A stretch of 64,000 bases of DNA from UMGS1519 sp050951095 (GCA_050951095.1 JBMNIQ010000002.1:62001-126000), one strand, 5' to 3'. Positions 34,302-42,824 are shown, numbered from the stretch's first letter. The notes: a model not told the origin generated them from the letters alone. Numbers and translations are program-made.

Positions 34302-34700
34302 TTAAACGCGACGACGCTTGCGCTGACGGCAACCGTTGTGCGGGATAGGGGTGCAGTCCTGAATGCTGGAGACTTCCAGACCGGCCGCCTGAAGCGAACG
34401 GATGGCGGTCTCACGGCCGGAACCGGGGCCCTTGACGAAAACAGCAACCTTGTGCAGGCCGTGCTCCATGGCGGTCTTGGCGGCCGCCTCAGCAGCCATC
34501 TGGGCAGCGAACGGCGTGGACTTGCGGGAGCCCTTGAAGCCGACCGTGCCAGCAGACTGCCAGGAGATCACGTTGCCCTGGGAATCGGTGATGCTGACGA
34601 TGGTGTTGTTGAACGTGGACTTGATATGAGCCTGGCCCACGGAGACATTCTTGCGCTCAGCGCGCTTCACGCGGCTGCGAGCGTTCTTCTTAGTTGCCAA
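34302..34700 (-). CDS. rpsK: 30S ribosomal protein S11
   Basis: A 132-residue S11 with the canonical AHIKSTFNNTIVSITDSQGN core and the C-terminal TPIPHNGCRQRKRRRV. Between rpsM and rpsD in the alpha operon. Confidence 0.98.
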   Translation of the reverse strand: MATKKNARSRVKRAERKNVSVGQAHIKSTFNNTIVSITDSQGNVISWQSAGTVGFKGSRKSTPFAAQMAAEAAAKTAMEHGLHKVAVFVKGPGSGRETAIRSLQAAGLEVSSIQDCTPIPHNGCRQRKRRRV

Positions 34701-34716
34701 CTTAAGCTACCTCCAC

Positions 34717-35082
34717 TTATTTCTTGCCGCCGATTTGCTTGCGCTTGCCCTTGCGGGTGCGAGCGTTCGTGTGCGTGCGCTGACCGCGAACGGGCAGGCC
34801 CTTGCGGTGGCGCAGGCCGCGATAGCAGCCGATCTCCATGAGGCGCTTGATGTCCTGGGACTTCTCACGATGGAGGTCGCCTTCGACCGTGAGGTTCTTG
34901 TTGATGTAGTCGCGCAGCTTGGACAGATCCTCCTCGGACAGGTCCTTGCAGCGGATGTTCGGATCGACGCCGGTCTCCGCAATGATCTTCTTTGCGGTGG
35001 TGTTACCGATGCCGTAGATATAGGTCAAGCCGATTTCGACGCGCTTTTCGCGAGGAAGGTCAACACCTACGAGACGTGCCAT
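34717..35082 (-). CDS. rpsM: 30S ribosomal protein S13
   Basis: A 121-residue S13 starting MARLVGVDLPREKRVEIGLT, with the helix-hairpin-helix (YIYGIGNTTAKKII) and a basic C-terminal tail (RGQRTHTNARTRKGKRKQ) that reaches tRNA sites. Follows rpmJ. Confidence 0.98.
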   Translation of the reverse strand: MARLVGVDLPREKRVEIGLTYIYGIGNTTAKKIIAETGVDPNIRCKDLSEEDLSKLRDYINKNLTVEGDLHREKSQDIKRLMEIGCYRGLRHRKGLPVRGQRTHTNARTRKGKRKQIGGKK

Positions 35083-35100
35083 GCTTTTACCTTCTTCCCT

Positions 35101-35214
35101 TTAACCCTGACGCTGCTTGTGGCGCGGGTTCTCGCAAATGACGTAAACCTTGCCATGGCGTCGAATGATCTTGCACTTATCGCACATTTTCTTGACCGAA
35201 GGACGTACCTTCAT
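35101..35214 (-). CDS. rpmJ: 50S ribosomal protein L36
   Basis: A 37-residue L36 translated directly from the minus strand: it begins MKVRPSVKKMCDKCKIIRRH and ends ENPRHKQRQG with a TAA at 35101-35103. Cys11, Cys14, Cys27 and His32 form the zinc ribbon, so this is the zinc-containing form. GGAAAT-type ribosome binding sequence (AAGGAAAT) precedes the start. First gene of the rpmJ-rpsM-rpsK-rpsD-rpoA-rplQ run. Confidence 0.96.
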   Translation of the reverse strand: MKVRPSVKKMCDKCKIIRRHGKVYVICENPRHKQRQG

Positions 35215-35426
35215 TTCAATTTCCTTTCGGTTATGCGTACTAATGTATATATGCAAACACCCAGCCGCAGGTGATTTTTTTCTTGCTCGGCTGCCCGCTT
35301 CGAAGTCGTACGCGGTCCGTGCCGGGAGCGTTCCCCCAAGCGGTGGATCTGATACATTCTTCGTACGGGGCGACCCCTATCCGCGCGCTCGAAAAACTTT
35401 CAAACGATTACGCGAATTCAGAATTC

Positions 35427-35455
35427 CCGCACATTTCAGGGCCCGGAACGTGCGG
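35427..35455 (-). terminator. Hairpin after infA
   Basis: CCGCACATTTC (35427-35437) pairs with GAACGTGCGG (35446-35455) with a bulge, ten bases after the infA stop. No T-run follows; the next bases on the minus strand are GAATTCTGAATTC. The rest of the 250-base gap to rpmJ shows no gene. It may be a partial terminator or a processing site, because infA and rpmJ are usually cotranscribed. Confidence 0.4.
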
Positions 35456-35464
35456 TTGCCGCAC

Positions 35465-35683
35465 CTACTTGAAGCGGTAGGTGATGCGGCCGCGATCAAG
35501 ATCGTAGACGGAAAGCTCTACGGTCACGCGGTCGCCGGGAAGGATCTTGATGTAATGCATACGCATTTTGCCGGAAATATGAGCCAAGATATTGTGGCCA
35601 TTCTCAAGCTTGACCCTAAACATGGCATTCGGCAGTGCCTCGATGACTTCGCCTTCGAGTTCAATCACATCGTCTTTGGACAA
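35465..35683 (-). CDS. infA: Translation initiation factor IF-1
   Basis: A 72-residue IF-1, complete OB fold (MSKDDVIELEGEVIEALPNA ... GDRVTVELSVYDLDRGRITY). It binds the 30S A site. It is separated from rpmJ by an unusually long 250-base gap, and no adk or map gene lies upstream; the upstream neighbours are divergent tRNA genes. Confidence 0.98.
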   Translation of the reverse strand: MSKDDVIELEGEVIEALPNAMFRVKLENGHNILAHISGKMRMHYIKILPGDRVTVELSVYDLDRGRITYRFK

Positions 35684-35794
35684 GAGTGCTCCTTCACGCA
35701 GTTTTTCCGCATTGCGACAAACTGAAATATTAGCAAACTTCGGGAATTCCTGCGCAGATATCCTTGCTCCATCACATATCTTTCAAACAGCTCA

Positions 35795-35823
35795 TTGACC
35801 CCGCAAACCTGCGCGTTTACAAT
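35795..35823 (+). promoter_or_regulatory. Promoter of the tRNA pair
   Basis: TTGACC (35795-35800) and TACAAT (35818-35823) are separated by exactly 17 bases, 18 bases upstream of the tRNA-Lys 5' end. Good sigma-70-type match. Confidence 0.8.
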
Positions 35824-35841
35824 TCTAAGGCGCAGCGATGC

Positions 35842-35917
35842 GGGCCGTTAGCTCAGTTGGTAGAGCAGGGGACTTTTAATCCCAAGGTCGAGGGTTCGAG
35901 TCCCTCACGGCCCACCA
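35842..35917 (+). tRNA. tRNA-Lys (anticodon TTT)
   Basis: A 76-base tRNA with acceptor stem GGGCCGT/ACGGCCC, D loop GCTCAGTTGGTAGAGC, anticodon loop CTTTTAA, T loop GGTTCGAGTCC and an encoded CCA end. It reads AAA/AAG lysine codons. Confidence 0.97.
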
Positions 35918-35963
35918 TCCGCTGTCTATCTCTCAAGGCGCTTGCCTTCCATATCGGCGACAA

Positions 35964-36037
35964 TGGGCCATCGTCCAATGGTAGGACTCTGGTTTTTGGT
36001 ACCAGCTATGTAGGTTCGAATCCTGCTGGCCCAGCCA
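35964..36037 (+). tRNA. tRNA-Gln (anticodon TTG)
   Basis: A 74-base tRNA with acceptor stem TGGGCCA/TGGCCCA, anticodon stem CTGGT/ACCAG around a TTTTGGT loop (anticodon TTG), T loop GGTTCGAATCC and an encoded CCA end. It lies 46 bases after tRNA-Lys and probably shares its promoter. Confidence 0.95.
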
Positions 36038-36077
36038 CCTTATCTTCTCTAGTTAAACAACTATATATAAGCAACGC

Positions 36078-36113
36078 AAAAGGGGCCGATGCTTCGTGCA
36101 TCGGCCCCTTTCT
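36078..36113. terminator. Bidirectional terminator between the tRNAs and groEL
   Basis: AAAAGGGGCCGATGC pairs with GCATCGGCCCCTTT over a short loop; T-rich sequence follows on both strands. It can serve the tRNA unit (+) and groEL (-). Confidence 0.85.
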
Positions 36114-36177
36114 GTCAGTTGTCTTACCGAGCGTTGTTAGCAGACGTACGGTCTCGCAGATGCACCTACGGGACGGA

Positions 36178-37812
36178 TTACATCATGCCCATGCCGCCGC
36201 CCTGGCCGGCACCGGCCAATGCGGACAGGTCCGGACCCTCCTGCGGGATCTCGTTCACGCTTGCCTCCGTGATCAGGATCAGGCCGGCAACGCTTGCTGC
36301 GGACTGCAGGGCGGTACGGGCGACCTTCACCGGGTCGTTCACGCCCATCTCAACCATGTTGCCGTACTCGCCGGTTGCGGAGTTCAGACCCTCGCCCTTC
36401 GGCAGGGACTTGACCTTCTCCACCACGACGGAGCCTTCGAAGCCGGCATTCTGGGCGATGACGCGCATGGGAGCCTCCAGGGCCTTGCGGACGATCTGCA
36501 CGCCCACCCGCTCGTCGGCGTTCGCAGCCTCGACCGTGTCCAGTGCGGGCAGGGCGTCGACCAGAGCCACGCCGCCGCCGGAGACGATGCCCTCTTCAAC
36601 GGCCGCACGCGTTGCCTGCAGCGCGTCCTCGATGCGGGACTTCTTCTCCTTCAGCTCGGACTCCGTTGCCGCGCCGACCTTCAGGACGGCCACGCCACCG
36701 GAGATCTTCGCCAGACGCTCCTGCAGCTTCTCGCGGTCGAAGTCGGAATCCGTGCGCTCGATTTCGCCCTTGATCTGGGCAATGCGCTCGTCGATCTTCG
36801 CCTTGTCGCCGGCGCCGTCGACGATCATGGTGTTGTCCTTCGTGACCTTGACGGTCTTCGCGGTGCCCAGCATGTCGGGCGTGGCGTCGGCCAGCGTCAG
36901 GCCGAAGTCCTTGTCGATGACCGTGCCGCCGGTGACGATTGCGATGTCCTCCAGGATGCGCTTACGACGGTCGCCGAAGCCCGGGGCCTTGATGGCCACG
37001 ACGTTCAGCGTGCCGCGCAGCTTGTTCAGCAGCAGCGTTGCCAGAGCCTCGCCGTCGACGTCCTCGGCGACGATCAGCAGGGCGCGGCCGGACTTCATGA
37101 CGGTCTCCAGCAGGGGAACCAGATCCTGGATGTTCGAGATCTTCTGGTCCGTCAGCAGGATGTAGGGATCCTTCAGGTCGGCGACCATGGCGTCCATGTC
37201 CGTAGCCATGTACGGGCTGATGTAGCCGCGGTCGTACTGCATGCCCTCGACAACGTCCACGTCGAAGCCGAACGTCTGGGACTCCTCGACGGAGATGGCG
37301 CCGTCACGGCCGACGGCATCCATGGCCTCGGCGATCTTCGTGCCGATCACGGCATCGCCGGCGGAAATGGTGCCGACGTTCGCAATCTGGTCCTTGCTCT
37401 CCACTGCGATGGCGTCTGCCTTGATGCTCTCGACCACAGCGTCAACGGCCTTCTCGATGCCGCGGCGCACGGACAGCGCGTCGGCACCGGCCGTGACGTT
37501 GCGCAGGCCCTCGTTCACCAGGACCTCGGCCAGCAGCGTTGCGGTGGTGGTGCCGTCGCCGGCCACATCGTTCGTCTTGACGGCCACTTCCTTGACCAGC
37601 TGGGCGCCCATGTTCTCCACGGGATCCTCCAGCTCGATCTCCTTCGCGACGGTCACGCCGTCGTTCGTGACGACGGGGGCGCCGTACGACTTCTCCAGAG
37701 CAACGTAACGGCCCTTCGGTCCAAGCGTAACCTTAACGGCGTCGGCCAGCTTCGTCACGCCGGCAGCCATACCGCTGCGCGCTTCGGCGTCGAACTTGAT
37801 TTCTTTAGCCAT
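36178..37812 (-). CDS. groL: Chaperonin GroEL (60 kDa)
   Basis: A 544-residue GroEL with all three domains. The ATP-site VAGDGTTTATLLAEVLVNEG lies near residue 85, and the C-terminus is the flexible GGGMGMM repeat type. It folds proteins with GroES. It follows groES by 74 bases behind a shared CIRCE-controlled promoter. Confidence 0.99.
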   Translation of the reverse strand: MAKEIKFDAEARSGMAAGVTKLADAVKVTLGPKGRYVALEKSYGAPVVTNDGVTVAKEIELEDPVENMGAQLVKEVAVKTNDVAGDGTTTATLLAEVLVNEGLRNVTAGADALSVRRGIEKAVDAVVESIKADAIAVESKDQIANVGTISAGDAVIGTKIAEAMDAVGRDGAISVEESQTFGFDVDVVEGMQYDRGYISPYMATDMDAMVADLKDPYILLTDQKISNIQDLVPLLETVMKSGRALLIVAEDVDGEALATLLLNKLRGTLNVVAIKAPGFGDRRKRILEDIAIVTGGTVIDKDFGLTLADATPDMLGTAKTVKVTKDNTMIVDGAGDKAKIDERIAQIKGEIERTDSDFDREKLQERLAKISGGVAVLKVGAATESELKEKKSRIEDALQATRAAVEEGIVSGGGVALVDALPALDTVEAANADERVGVQIVRKALEAPMRVIAQNAGFEGSVVVEKVKSLPKGEGLNSATGEYGNMVEMGVNDPVKVARTALQSAASVAGLILITEASVNEIPQEGPDLSALAGAGQGGGMGMM

Positions 37813-37886
37813 TGTCTTCCTTTCGAAACGGTTTTCGGGAATCCGGCTGCATGCCGGAGTTGGTTCCTATCGAATTGGGGGAATTC

Positions 37887-38177
37887 CTATTCGGCGTACT
37901 TCGCGTAGATGTCCTCGGCGCGCATCAGCATCAGCTTCTCGCCTTCGACCTCCACCTCGGTGGCACCGTACTTCGCGAACACCACGTGATCGCCCTCTTT
38001 GACGGAAATGGGGATCAGGTTGCCGTCCTTGTCGCGCTTGCCTTCGCCGACTGCCACGACAACGCCGCTCTGCGGCTTCTCCTTCGACTCGGAAGCCAGA
38101 TACAGACCGGATGCGGTGGTTTCCTCTGCCTCGTCTTGACGGATGAGGACGCGATCACCCAAGGGAATCAGCTTCAT
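37887..38177 (-). CDS. groS: Co-chaperonin GroES (10 kDa)
   Basis: A 96-residue GroES starting MKLIPLGDRVLIRQDEAEET with the mobile loop (ASGLYLASESKEKPQSG). The start at 38177 is set by the conserved N-terminus and an AAAGGAT upstream; the frame open to 38267 runs through the CIRCE region and is not coding. Confidence 0.98.
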   Translation of the reverse strand: MKLIPLGDRVLIRQDEAEETTASGLYLASESKEKPQSGVVVAVGEGKRDKDGNLIPISVKEGDHVVFAKYGATEVEVEGEKLMLMRAEDIYAKYAE

Positions 38178-38260
38178 GTAGTGCCATCCTTTCGTATGCT
38201 TGTTCCTGTTGCCAGGATTTTTACCTCTGTTCACCCGCCCGAGATAACTTTGCGGGTGTG

Positions 38261-38287
38261 TTAGCACTCGATGCCTTGGAGTGCCAA
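38261..38287. promoter_or_regulatory. CIRCE operator (HrcA binding site)
   Basis: TTAGCACTC (38261-38269), nine bases, then GAGTGCCAA (38279-38287) matches the CIRCE consensus TTAGCACTC-N9-GAGTGCTAA with one mismatch. It lies directly downstream of the groES promoter, so HrcA heat-shock repression is expected. Confidence 0.95.
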
Positions 38288-38294
38288 CATCTGC

Positions 38295-38322
38295 ATAGTA
38301 GCATGGGTAAACCTAAATGCAA
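38295..38322 (-). promoter_or_regulatory. Promoter of groES-groEL
   Basis: On the minus strand TTGCAT (38317-38322) and TACTAT (38295-38300) are separated by 16 bases; the CIRCE element begins at the expected transcription start. Confidence 0.7.
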
Positions 38323-38374
38323 GTAACAATTAAGAAAACTTCAGTCGTCTACACTTAGATTTCCTACACTACAC

Positions 38375-38412
38375 AAATGCCGCAGAACCCCTATTCGGAT
38401 GCTGCGGCATTT
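38375..38412 (-). terminator. Probable terminator of hypB
   Basis: AAATGCCGCAG (38375-38385) pairs exactly with CTGCGGCATTT (38402-38412) over a 16-base loop, 46 bases after the hypB stop. The T-run is short. Confidence 0.6.
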
Positions 38413-38458
38413 CATAACGTACCCTATCAGGCAAAATGATGGTAACGGCGAAGCCTCG

Positions 38459-39115
38459 CTACTGGATTGCGCGGATTTCGTTTGCCAGCCAATCCGTCCA
38501 CGCCTCCACACCATCGCCACGCGTGGCGGAAATGGGGAAGATGGGCGCCGTGGGATTCAGCTGGTCAACGTAGCGGTCGAACGCCTCCTCGTCGAAGTTG
38601 AACACGGGCTTCGTGTCGATCTTGTTCAGCACGACAGCCTGCACCACCTGGAATGCGTTCGGGTACTTCAGCGGCTTGTCATCGCCTTCCGGCACGCTGA
38701 GGATGACGATCTTCGCGTTCTCGCCCAAATCGAAGTCAGTTGTGCACACCAGGTTGCCCACGTTCTCGACGATGACGAGGTCCAGGTCGTCCAGATCCAG
38801 CACGTCCAGCGCCCGTCGCAGCATGTTGCTTTCCAGATGGCACGATCCGCCCGTGTTGATCTGCACGGCGGCAATGCCCTGCTCCTTGATCTTCTCGGAG
38901 TCGACGCTGCTGGCAATGTCGCCTTCCACGACGGCGATGTTGAACTCGTCGCGCAGCGCCTCGATGGTCGCCTGGATCGTGGAGGTCTTGCCGGATCCCG
39001 GGCTGGCCAGGATGTTCAGCAGGTAGACCTTCTTGTCCTTCAGCAGCCGGCGGTTCTCCTCCGCCAGCTGATCGTTCTTAGCCAAGATGGGCTCTTTCAT
39101 ATCCACATGAGCCAT
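38459..39115 (-). CDS. hypB: Hydrogenase nickel incorporation GTPase HypB
   Basis: A 218-residue HypB. The P-loop is NILASPGSGKTSTIQATIEA (near residue 35), the switch metal site is GGSCHLESNML with the conserved Cys-His pair, and LNKIDTKPV is the guanine motif. The N-terminus has neither a histidine-rich stretch nor the Cys motif of E. coli HypB, so it relies on the G-domain metal site. It delivers nickel to NiFe hydrogenase with HypA. Start at 39115 follows GGAAGG and lies one base after hypA. No hydrogenase structural gene is in the window. Confidence 0.93.
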   Translation of the reverse strand: MAHVDMKEPILAKNDQLAEENRRLLKDKKVYLLNILASPGSGKTSTIQATIEALRDEFNIAVVEGDIASSVDSEKIKEQGIAAVQINTGGSCHLESNMLRRALDVLDLDDLDLVIVENVGNLVCTTDFDLGENAKIVILSVPEGDDKPLKYPNAFQVVQAVVLNKIDTKPVFNFDEEAFDRYVDQLNPTAPIFPISATRGDGVEAWTDWLANEIRAIQ

Positions 39116-39116
39116 G

Positions 39117-39626
39117 CTATTCGCTTCCTTCCAGAATATGGTCGGCCATGCGCTTGGCCACCTTGTCCACGGCGTCGTCCATATCGGGCGCGAATCCGGC
39201 CGCCCGGCCGTCATCGCCGCCACGGGGAGCGCGTTCGGCGGAATCATCGGGAGACGATCCGCCGTCTTCATCGGGATCGTCTTCGTTGTATATCTCGATG
39301 GAGTCGATCTGCATCTCGCGGCCCTGCAGCAGCTCCGTGAACGGGCTGTCGCATTCGGGGCAGCGCACATGGAAGCGGTCGTGGTCGTATTCCGCGCCGC
39401 ATTCCAGGCAGCGGCTGCGCGGATGCACGATAGTCAGATCCAGCTTCGCGCCTTCGCACATCGTGCCTTCGGACAGCGCTTCGAATGCGAAGACCATGGC
39501 CTCTTCCACGACCTCCGTCATCTCGCCCACCGTCAGCTTGATCTCCGTCACCTTATCGGCGCCGGCATTCTCGGCGGTCTTCAGGACGGCGTCCATGATG
39601 CCGGTCATCAATCCCAGCTCATGCAT
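39117..39626 (-). CDS. hypA: Hydrogenase nickel metallochaperone HypA with acidic C-terminal extension
   Basis: A 169-residue HypA. It begins MHELGLMTGIMDAVLKTAEN with the nickel-binding MHE motif and has the zinc site CLECGAEYDHDRFHVRCPEC. After the usual end (about residue 115, IEIYNEDD) there is an acidic extension of about 50 residues (DPDEDGGSSPDDSAERAPRG and an amphipathic end) that HypA normally lacks. The start overlaps the tatC stop by eight bases and hypB begins one base after its stop, so the three are tightly coupled. Confidence 0.92.
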   Translation of the reverse strand: MHELGLMTGIMDAVLKTAENAGADKVTEIKLTVGEMTEVVEEAMVFAFEALSEGTMCEGAKLDLTIVHPRSRCLECGAEYDHDRFHVRCPECDSPFTELLQGREMQIDSIEIYNEDDPDEDGGSSPDDSAERAPRGGDDGRAAGFAPDMDDAVDKVAKRMADHILEGSE

Positions 39627-40479
39627 CGTCGTCTTCCGCTTCCTTCTTCGCCTTGCGCTTCGCCTGGATCTCGGCCCATTCCTCTTCCCATTCCGCATCG
39701 TCGCGGGCCTGCGCCTCCAGCTCTTCCTTCTGTTCCTTCACGCGCTTGCCCATAACCATGCGCGCAGCGAACATGCTGAGCTCGTACAGGCCGATCATCG
39801 GGGCGAACATGAGGAGCATCGTGATGGGCGAGGCATCCGGCGTCACCATGCCGGAGATCACCAGCAGGCCGACGTAGATGTAGCGCCATTGCTCGCGGAG
39901 CTTCGAGTACGGGATGATCTCGAAGATCAGCAGGTAGAACACTATCAGCGGCAGCTCGAACGCGATGCCGAAGCCCAGCTCGAACTTGATGATGATGTCG
40001 ATCCATTGGTCCGCTTGCGCCGTGATGACGGCGAAGCCGGACGCCTGATCCGTGAGCCATTGGAACGCGGGAGGCAGGATGATGATGTAGCAGAACACCG
40101 TGCCGAAGATGAACAGCGCCACGGCCGCCACGAACGTGGGCACGAAGTACTTGCGCTCGCGGGGTTTCAACGCGGGCAGGAAGAACGCCAGGATCTGCCA
40201 CAGGCAGAACGGCGCGCATGCAACCAGCGACGTCCAGAGCGCGATCTTCAGGCGCACGCCGAATGCCTCGAACGCGCCGAACACGTTGATGATGGCGTGC
40301 CCTTCGGAGTCCGTGGGCATATAGGGCGTCACGGGTGCCAGCAAGAACTGCGCAACCGTGGGCGTTGACATGTAGAAGAAGCAGATGGCAATGAGCAGAA
40401 CCACGACGATGCGAACGCAGCGCATGCGCAGCTCGCCCAGGTGGTCCATCAGCGGCATTCGCGCAGGACCGATAGGCAT
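39619..40479 (-). CDS. tatC: Sec-independent protein translocase TatC
   Basis: A 286-residue TatC with six membrane helices. It has the conserved N-terminal MPLMDHLGELRMRCVRI, the FLPALKPRERKYF loop and the VISGMVTPDASPITMLLMFA segment of helix 6. The charged C-terminal tail of about 50 residues (KEQKEELEAQARDDAEWEEE) is longer than in E. coli. It follows tatA/B by one base. One likely client, the Tat-signal ferredoxin encoded at 50991-51770, lies in the same window. Confidence 0.96.
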   Translation of the reverse strand: MPIGPARMPLMDHLGELRMRCVRIVVVLLIAICFFYMSTPTVAQFLLAPVTPYMPTDSEGHAIINVFGAFEAFGVRLKIALWTSLVACAPFCLWQILAFFLPALKPRERKYFVPTFVAAVALFIFGTVFCYIIILPPAFQWLTDQASGFAVITAQADQWIDIIIKFELGFGIAFELPLIVFYLLIFEIIPYSKLREQWRYIYVGLLVISGMVTPDASPITMLLMFAPMIGLYELSMFAARMVMGKRVKEQKEELEAQARDDAEWEEEWAEIQAKRKAKKEAEDDDA

Positions 40480-40480
40480 G

Positions 40481-41137
40481 CTATTCGCCCCCTTCCGGGA
40501 TGCCGGCGGAAGCCGGCTTCTCAGATGCAGATGCGGCGCTGGATGTCGCGGAGGGCGCCGGCTTCGCGGCAGGCTTCTCTGCCGCTTCGCCCGCTGCCGG
40601 CGATGCGGCCTTAGGAGCCGCCTTCTTGCGCGGCGCCGTGCCGTAGAGCTCGGCGGCGCTCACCTTCGGGCGCGGCTTCGCGGCAGGCTCGGGCTTCGGC
40701 GCGGCAGCTGCCGTGGCAACCGTCGCTGCCGCGGCGGTGGCGGCAGCGCTGACGGTTGCGCCGTCTGCGCCGTTCGCCGCTGCGGACGGGGCTGCAGCCG
40801 CATCGGCCGTCTTCTGCGCCTGGGCAGCCATGGCCGCCTGGCGCTCTGCACGTTCGCGGTCGTGGCGCGCCTTGCGCTCGGCGAACGTCTCCGTCTTCAC
40901 TTCGCGTTTATCCAGGTTCGCCATCTTGTCCAGCGGGCGCTGGAAGGGGTTGTCCTGGTCCTTCTCGGGATCGTAGACCTCTTCCTTCACCACCTGGTTC
41001 ATCTCGTTCTGCACATCGCGGAACTTCGCGATGGCTTGGCCGATGGTCTTCGCAATGGCCGGAAGCTTGTCGGGGCCGAAGATCAGGAAGGCGAAGATGA
41101 GGATAATGGCAAGCTCGGTACCGCCTATGCCGAACAT
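40481..41137 (-). CDS. tatA: TatA/TatB-type twin-arginine translocase protein with long Ala/Pro tail
   Basis: A 218-residue TatA/B-family protein. MFGIGGTELAIILIFAFLIF is the single membrane helix, followed by the FGPDKLPAIAKTIGQAIAKF hinge and amphipathic helix. Glu8 in place of the TatA Gln is closer to TatB, but only one such gene is present, so it may serve both roles. Residues about 110-218 are an Ala/Pro/Lys-rich low-complexity tail that doubles the usual TatA length. Start at 41137 follows AAAGGAGG. Confidence 0.9.
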   Translation of the reverse strand: MFGIGGTELAIILIFAFLIFGPDKLPAIAKTIGQAIAKFRDVQNEMNQVVKEEVYDPEKDQDNPFQRPLDKMANLDKREVKTETFAERKARHDRERAERQAAMAAQAQKTADAAAAPSAAANGADGATVSAAATAAAATVATAAAAPKPEPAAKPRPKVSAAELYGTAPRKKAAPKAASPAAGEAAEKPAAKPAPSATSSAASASEKPASAGIPEGGE

Positions 41138-41183
41138 ATGCAGCCCTCCTTTCGGACGGCGCAGCGCTGTCCGCTGCCCATGG

Positions 41184-41393
41184 TTAGTTGCCACCCATAA
41201 GCGTCAGGCTGGCGATGGGCAGCGTCAGGCCGATGACCAGGATCACCGTGATGACCACGATGAAGGCCTTCTTCATGCGCTCCTTGTGCTCGCGCTGGGC
41301 CTGGGCGCGCTTCTCGCGCTCCTTCGCCGCCTGCATCTTCGCTTCGCGCTGGGCGGCGGTCATCTTCTTGCTGTTGTTTTTCTTATTTGCCAT
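41184..41393 (-). CDS. Small single-span membrane protein of unknown function
   Basis: A 69-residue protein with a highly charged N-terminal half (MANKKNNSKKMTAAQREAKM, then Lys/Glu/Arg/Gln-rich, likely helical) and one membrane helix at about residues 44-66 (AFIVVITVILVIGLTLPIAS). No family is recognised. It lies 46 bases upstream of tatA on the same strand, downstream of the amidohydrolase gene, which suggests cotranscription. Confidence 0.65.
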   Translation of the reverse strand: MANKKNNSKKMTAAQREAKMQAAKEREKRAQAQREHKERMKKAFIVVITVILVIGLTLPIASLTLMGGN

Positions 41394-41462
41394 AGGTACG
41401 TTCCTCGATGGACTCTCGCGAGTCCTTCGGTAGTTCTTTGTCGCAGGCAGGTTCCCCCGCTG

Positions 41463-42824
41463 CTATTTGCGCAGCTTTCCGCGGATGCCGATGACGCGGG
41501 CGATGCTCTTCGCCACTTCCACGTCCACATGCCACTGATCCTGCTCGTAGAGGATCTTGCCGCCTACCATGGTCATGCAAACATCCTGGCCCGACGACGT
41601 ATTCACGACCGCGGACACCGGATCCTCGGTGGACGGATGCAGCGATCCAGCCATATCGACGGCGATGATGTCGGCCTTCTTGCCAATCTCCAGCGAGCCG
41701 ATCTGGTCGTCCATGCGCAGTGCGCGCGCGCCGCCGATCGTGGCCATTTCCAGCATCTCCTGCGCGGTGATGAAGTCGCCGCCGCTGTTCGCGCCCACGG
41801 CGCGGTGCACCAGCATGCCGATGCGCATCTCCGAGATCATGTCCGTGGAGTCCGTGGCGGCCGGCGAGTCCGTGCCCAGGCCCACGCGCATGCCCAGGCG
41901 GCGGTACTCCATCACCGGAGCCACGCCCATGCCCAGCTGCGCGTTGCAGCGCGGGCAGGTGGCGATGGCCACATCGTGGTCATGCAGGATGGCGATGTCC
42001 TCGGGGTCCACGTGCACGGCATGGATGGCAAGGATGTTGCCGGGATCGAGCGCGCCCCAGTTCACCGCATAGCGAACCGGCGAGACGCCCGTGGGCAGCC
42101 ACGGCGGCGTTTCCACATAGCCGCGGGTGAAGCTTTCCTCGACCTTGCCGAACGGAGCGGCGCCGTACTTCACGAAGCGGTACTCTTCGCGGCTTCCCGC
42201 CAGGTGGATGGCCACCGGCAGATCGTTGCCCGCCACTTCGGCCACGCGCTTGAATACCAGGGGATGGCACGTGTACAGCGCATACGGGGCAATGCCCACC
42301 GTCACGCGGCCGGAGTCCACGCGGCCCATCCAGTCGTCGATGTCGCGCTCAGCAGCACGGATGGCATGGTCCACGCGATTCTGGTCCGCAGCGCCCACCT
42401 CGCGGTAGATCACGCCGCGCAGGCCCAGCTTCTGCACCGCATCCAGCGACGCGCCCGTGTCCGTGATGTCCGCCACGGTTGTCACGCCGGATGACAGCGC
42501 GTCCAGGCCGCCGAAGATGGCCGAGTCGTACCAATCGTGCGACGTCATCAGCGGTTCCTTCTTCATGAGATGAACCGTCCAGGAAGCATACGGCTCGTCA
42601 TGGACCACGCCGCGCATGACGGAGTATTCCATATGCGTATGCGTGTCAACGAAGCCGGGAAGGAGCGCTGCCGTGCCGTAGTCGCGCACCTCTTCGTCCG
42701 GATAGCGCAGACGGAGCGTTTCCGCGGACCCGATATCGACAATCTTGCCGTTGCGGACCAAGATGGCGCCGAACGGGAACGGGTCGGACGTTATGGGCAG
42801 AATATATTGTGCACAGAGCAGCAT
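41463..42824 (-). CDS. Amidohydrolase, MtaD/SsnA type (possible aminofutalosine deaminase)
   Basis: A 453-residue metal-dependent amidohydrolase. Metal and substrate motifs are PGFVDTHTHMEYSVMRG (residues about 56-72), VAIHLAGSREE, ILAIHAVHVDPEDI and VGLGTDSPAATDSTDM. The C-terminal beta-sandwich closes with GSLEIGKKADIIAVDM. This subgroup includes adenosine-nucleoside deaminases such as MtaD and the 6-amino-6-deoxyfutalosine deaminase MqnX. It lies 75 bases after the menG-type gene, so a role in futalosine menaquinone synthesis is plausible. No mqnA, B, C, D or E gene is present in the window. The family assignment is firm and the substrate inferred. Confidence 0.85.
   Translation of the reverse strand: MLLCAQYILPITSDPFPFGAILVRNGKIVDIGSAETLRLRYPDEEVRDYGTAALLPGFVDTHTHMEYSVMRGVVHDEPYASWTVHLMKKEPLMTSHDWYDSAIFGGLDALSSGVTTVADITDTGASLDAVQKLGLRGVIYREVGAADQNRVDHAIRAAERDIDDWMGRVDSGRVTVGIAPYALYTCHPLVFKRVAEVAGNDLPVAIHLAGSREEYRFVKYGAAPFGKVEESFTRGYVETPPWLPTGVSPVRYAVNWGALDPGNILAIHAVHVDPEDIAILHDHDVAIATCPRCNAQLGMGVAPVMEYRRLGMRVGLGTDSPAATDSTDMISEMRIGMLVHRAVGANSGGDFITAQEMLEMATIGGARALRMDDQIGSLEIGKKADIIAVDMAGSLHPSTEDPVSAVVNTSSGQDVCMTMVGGKILYEQDQWHVDVEVAKSIARVIGIRGKLRK

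Noticed and set aside
36178..37908. A plus-strand 714-codon frame running through the tRNAs and opposite groEL
   Set aside because: It crosses two tRNA genes and is antisense to groEL, so it cannot be a real protein gene.
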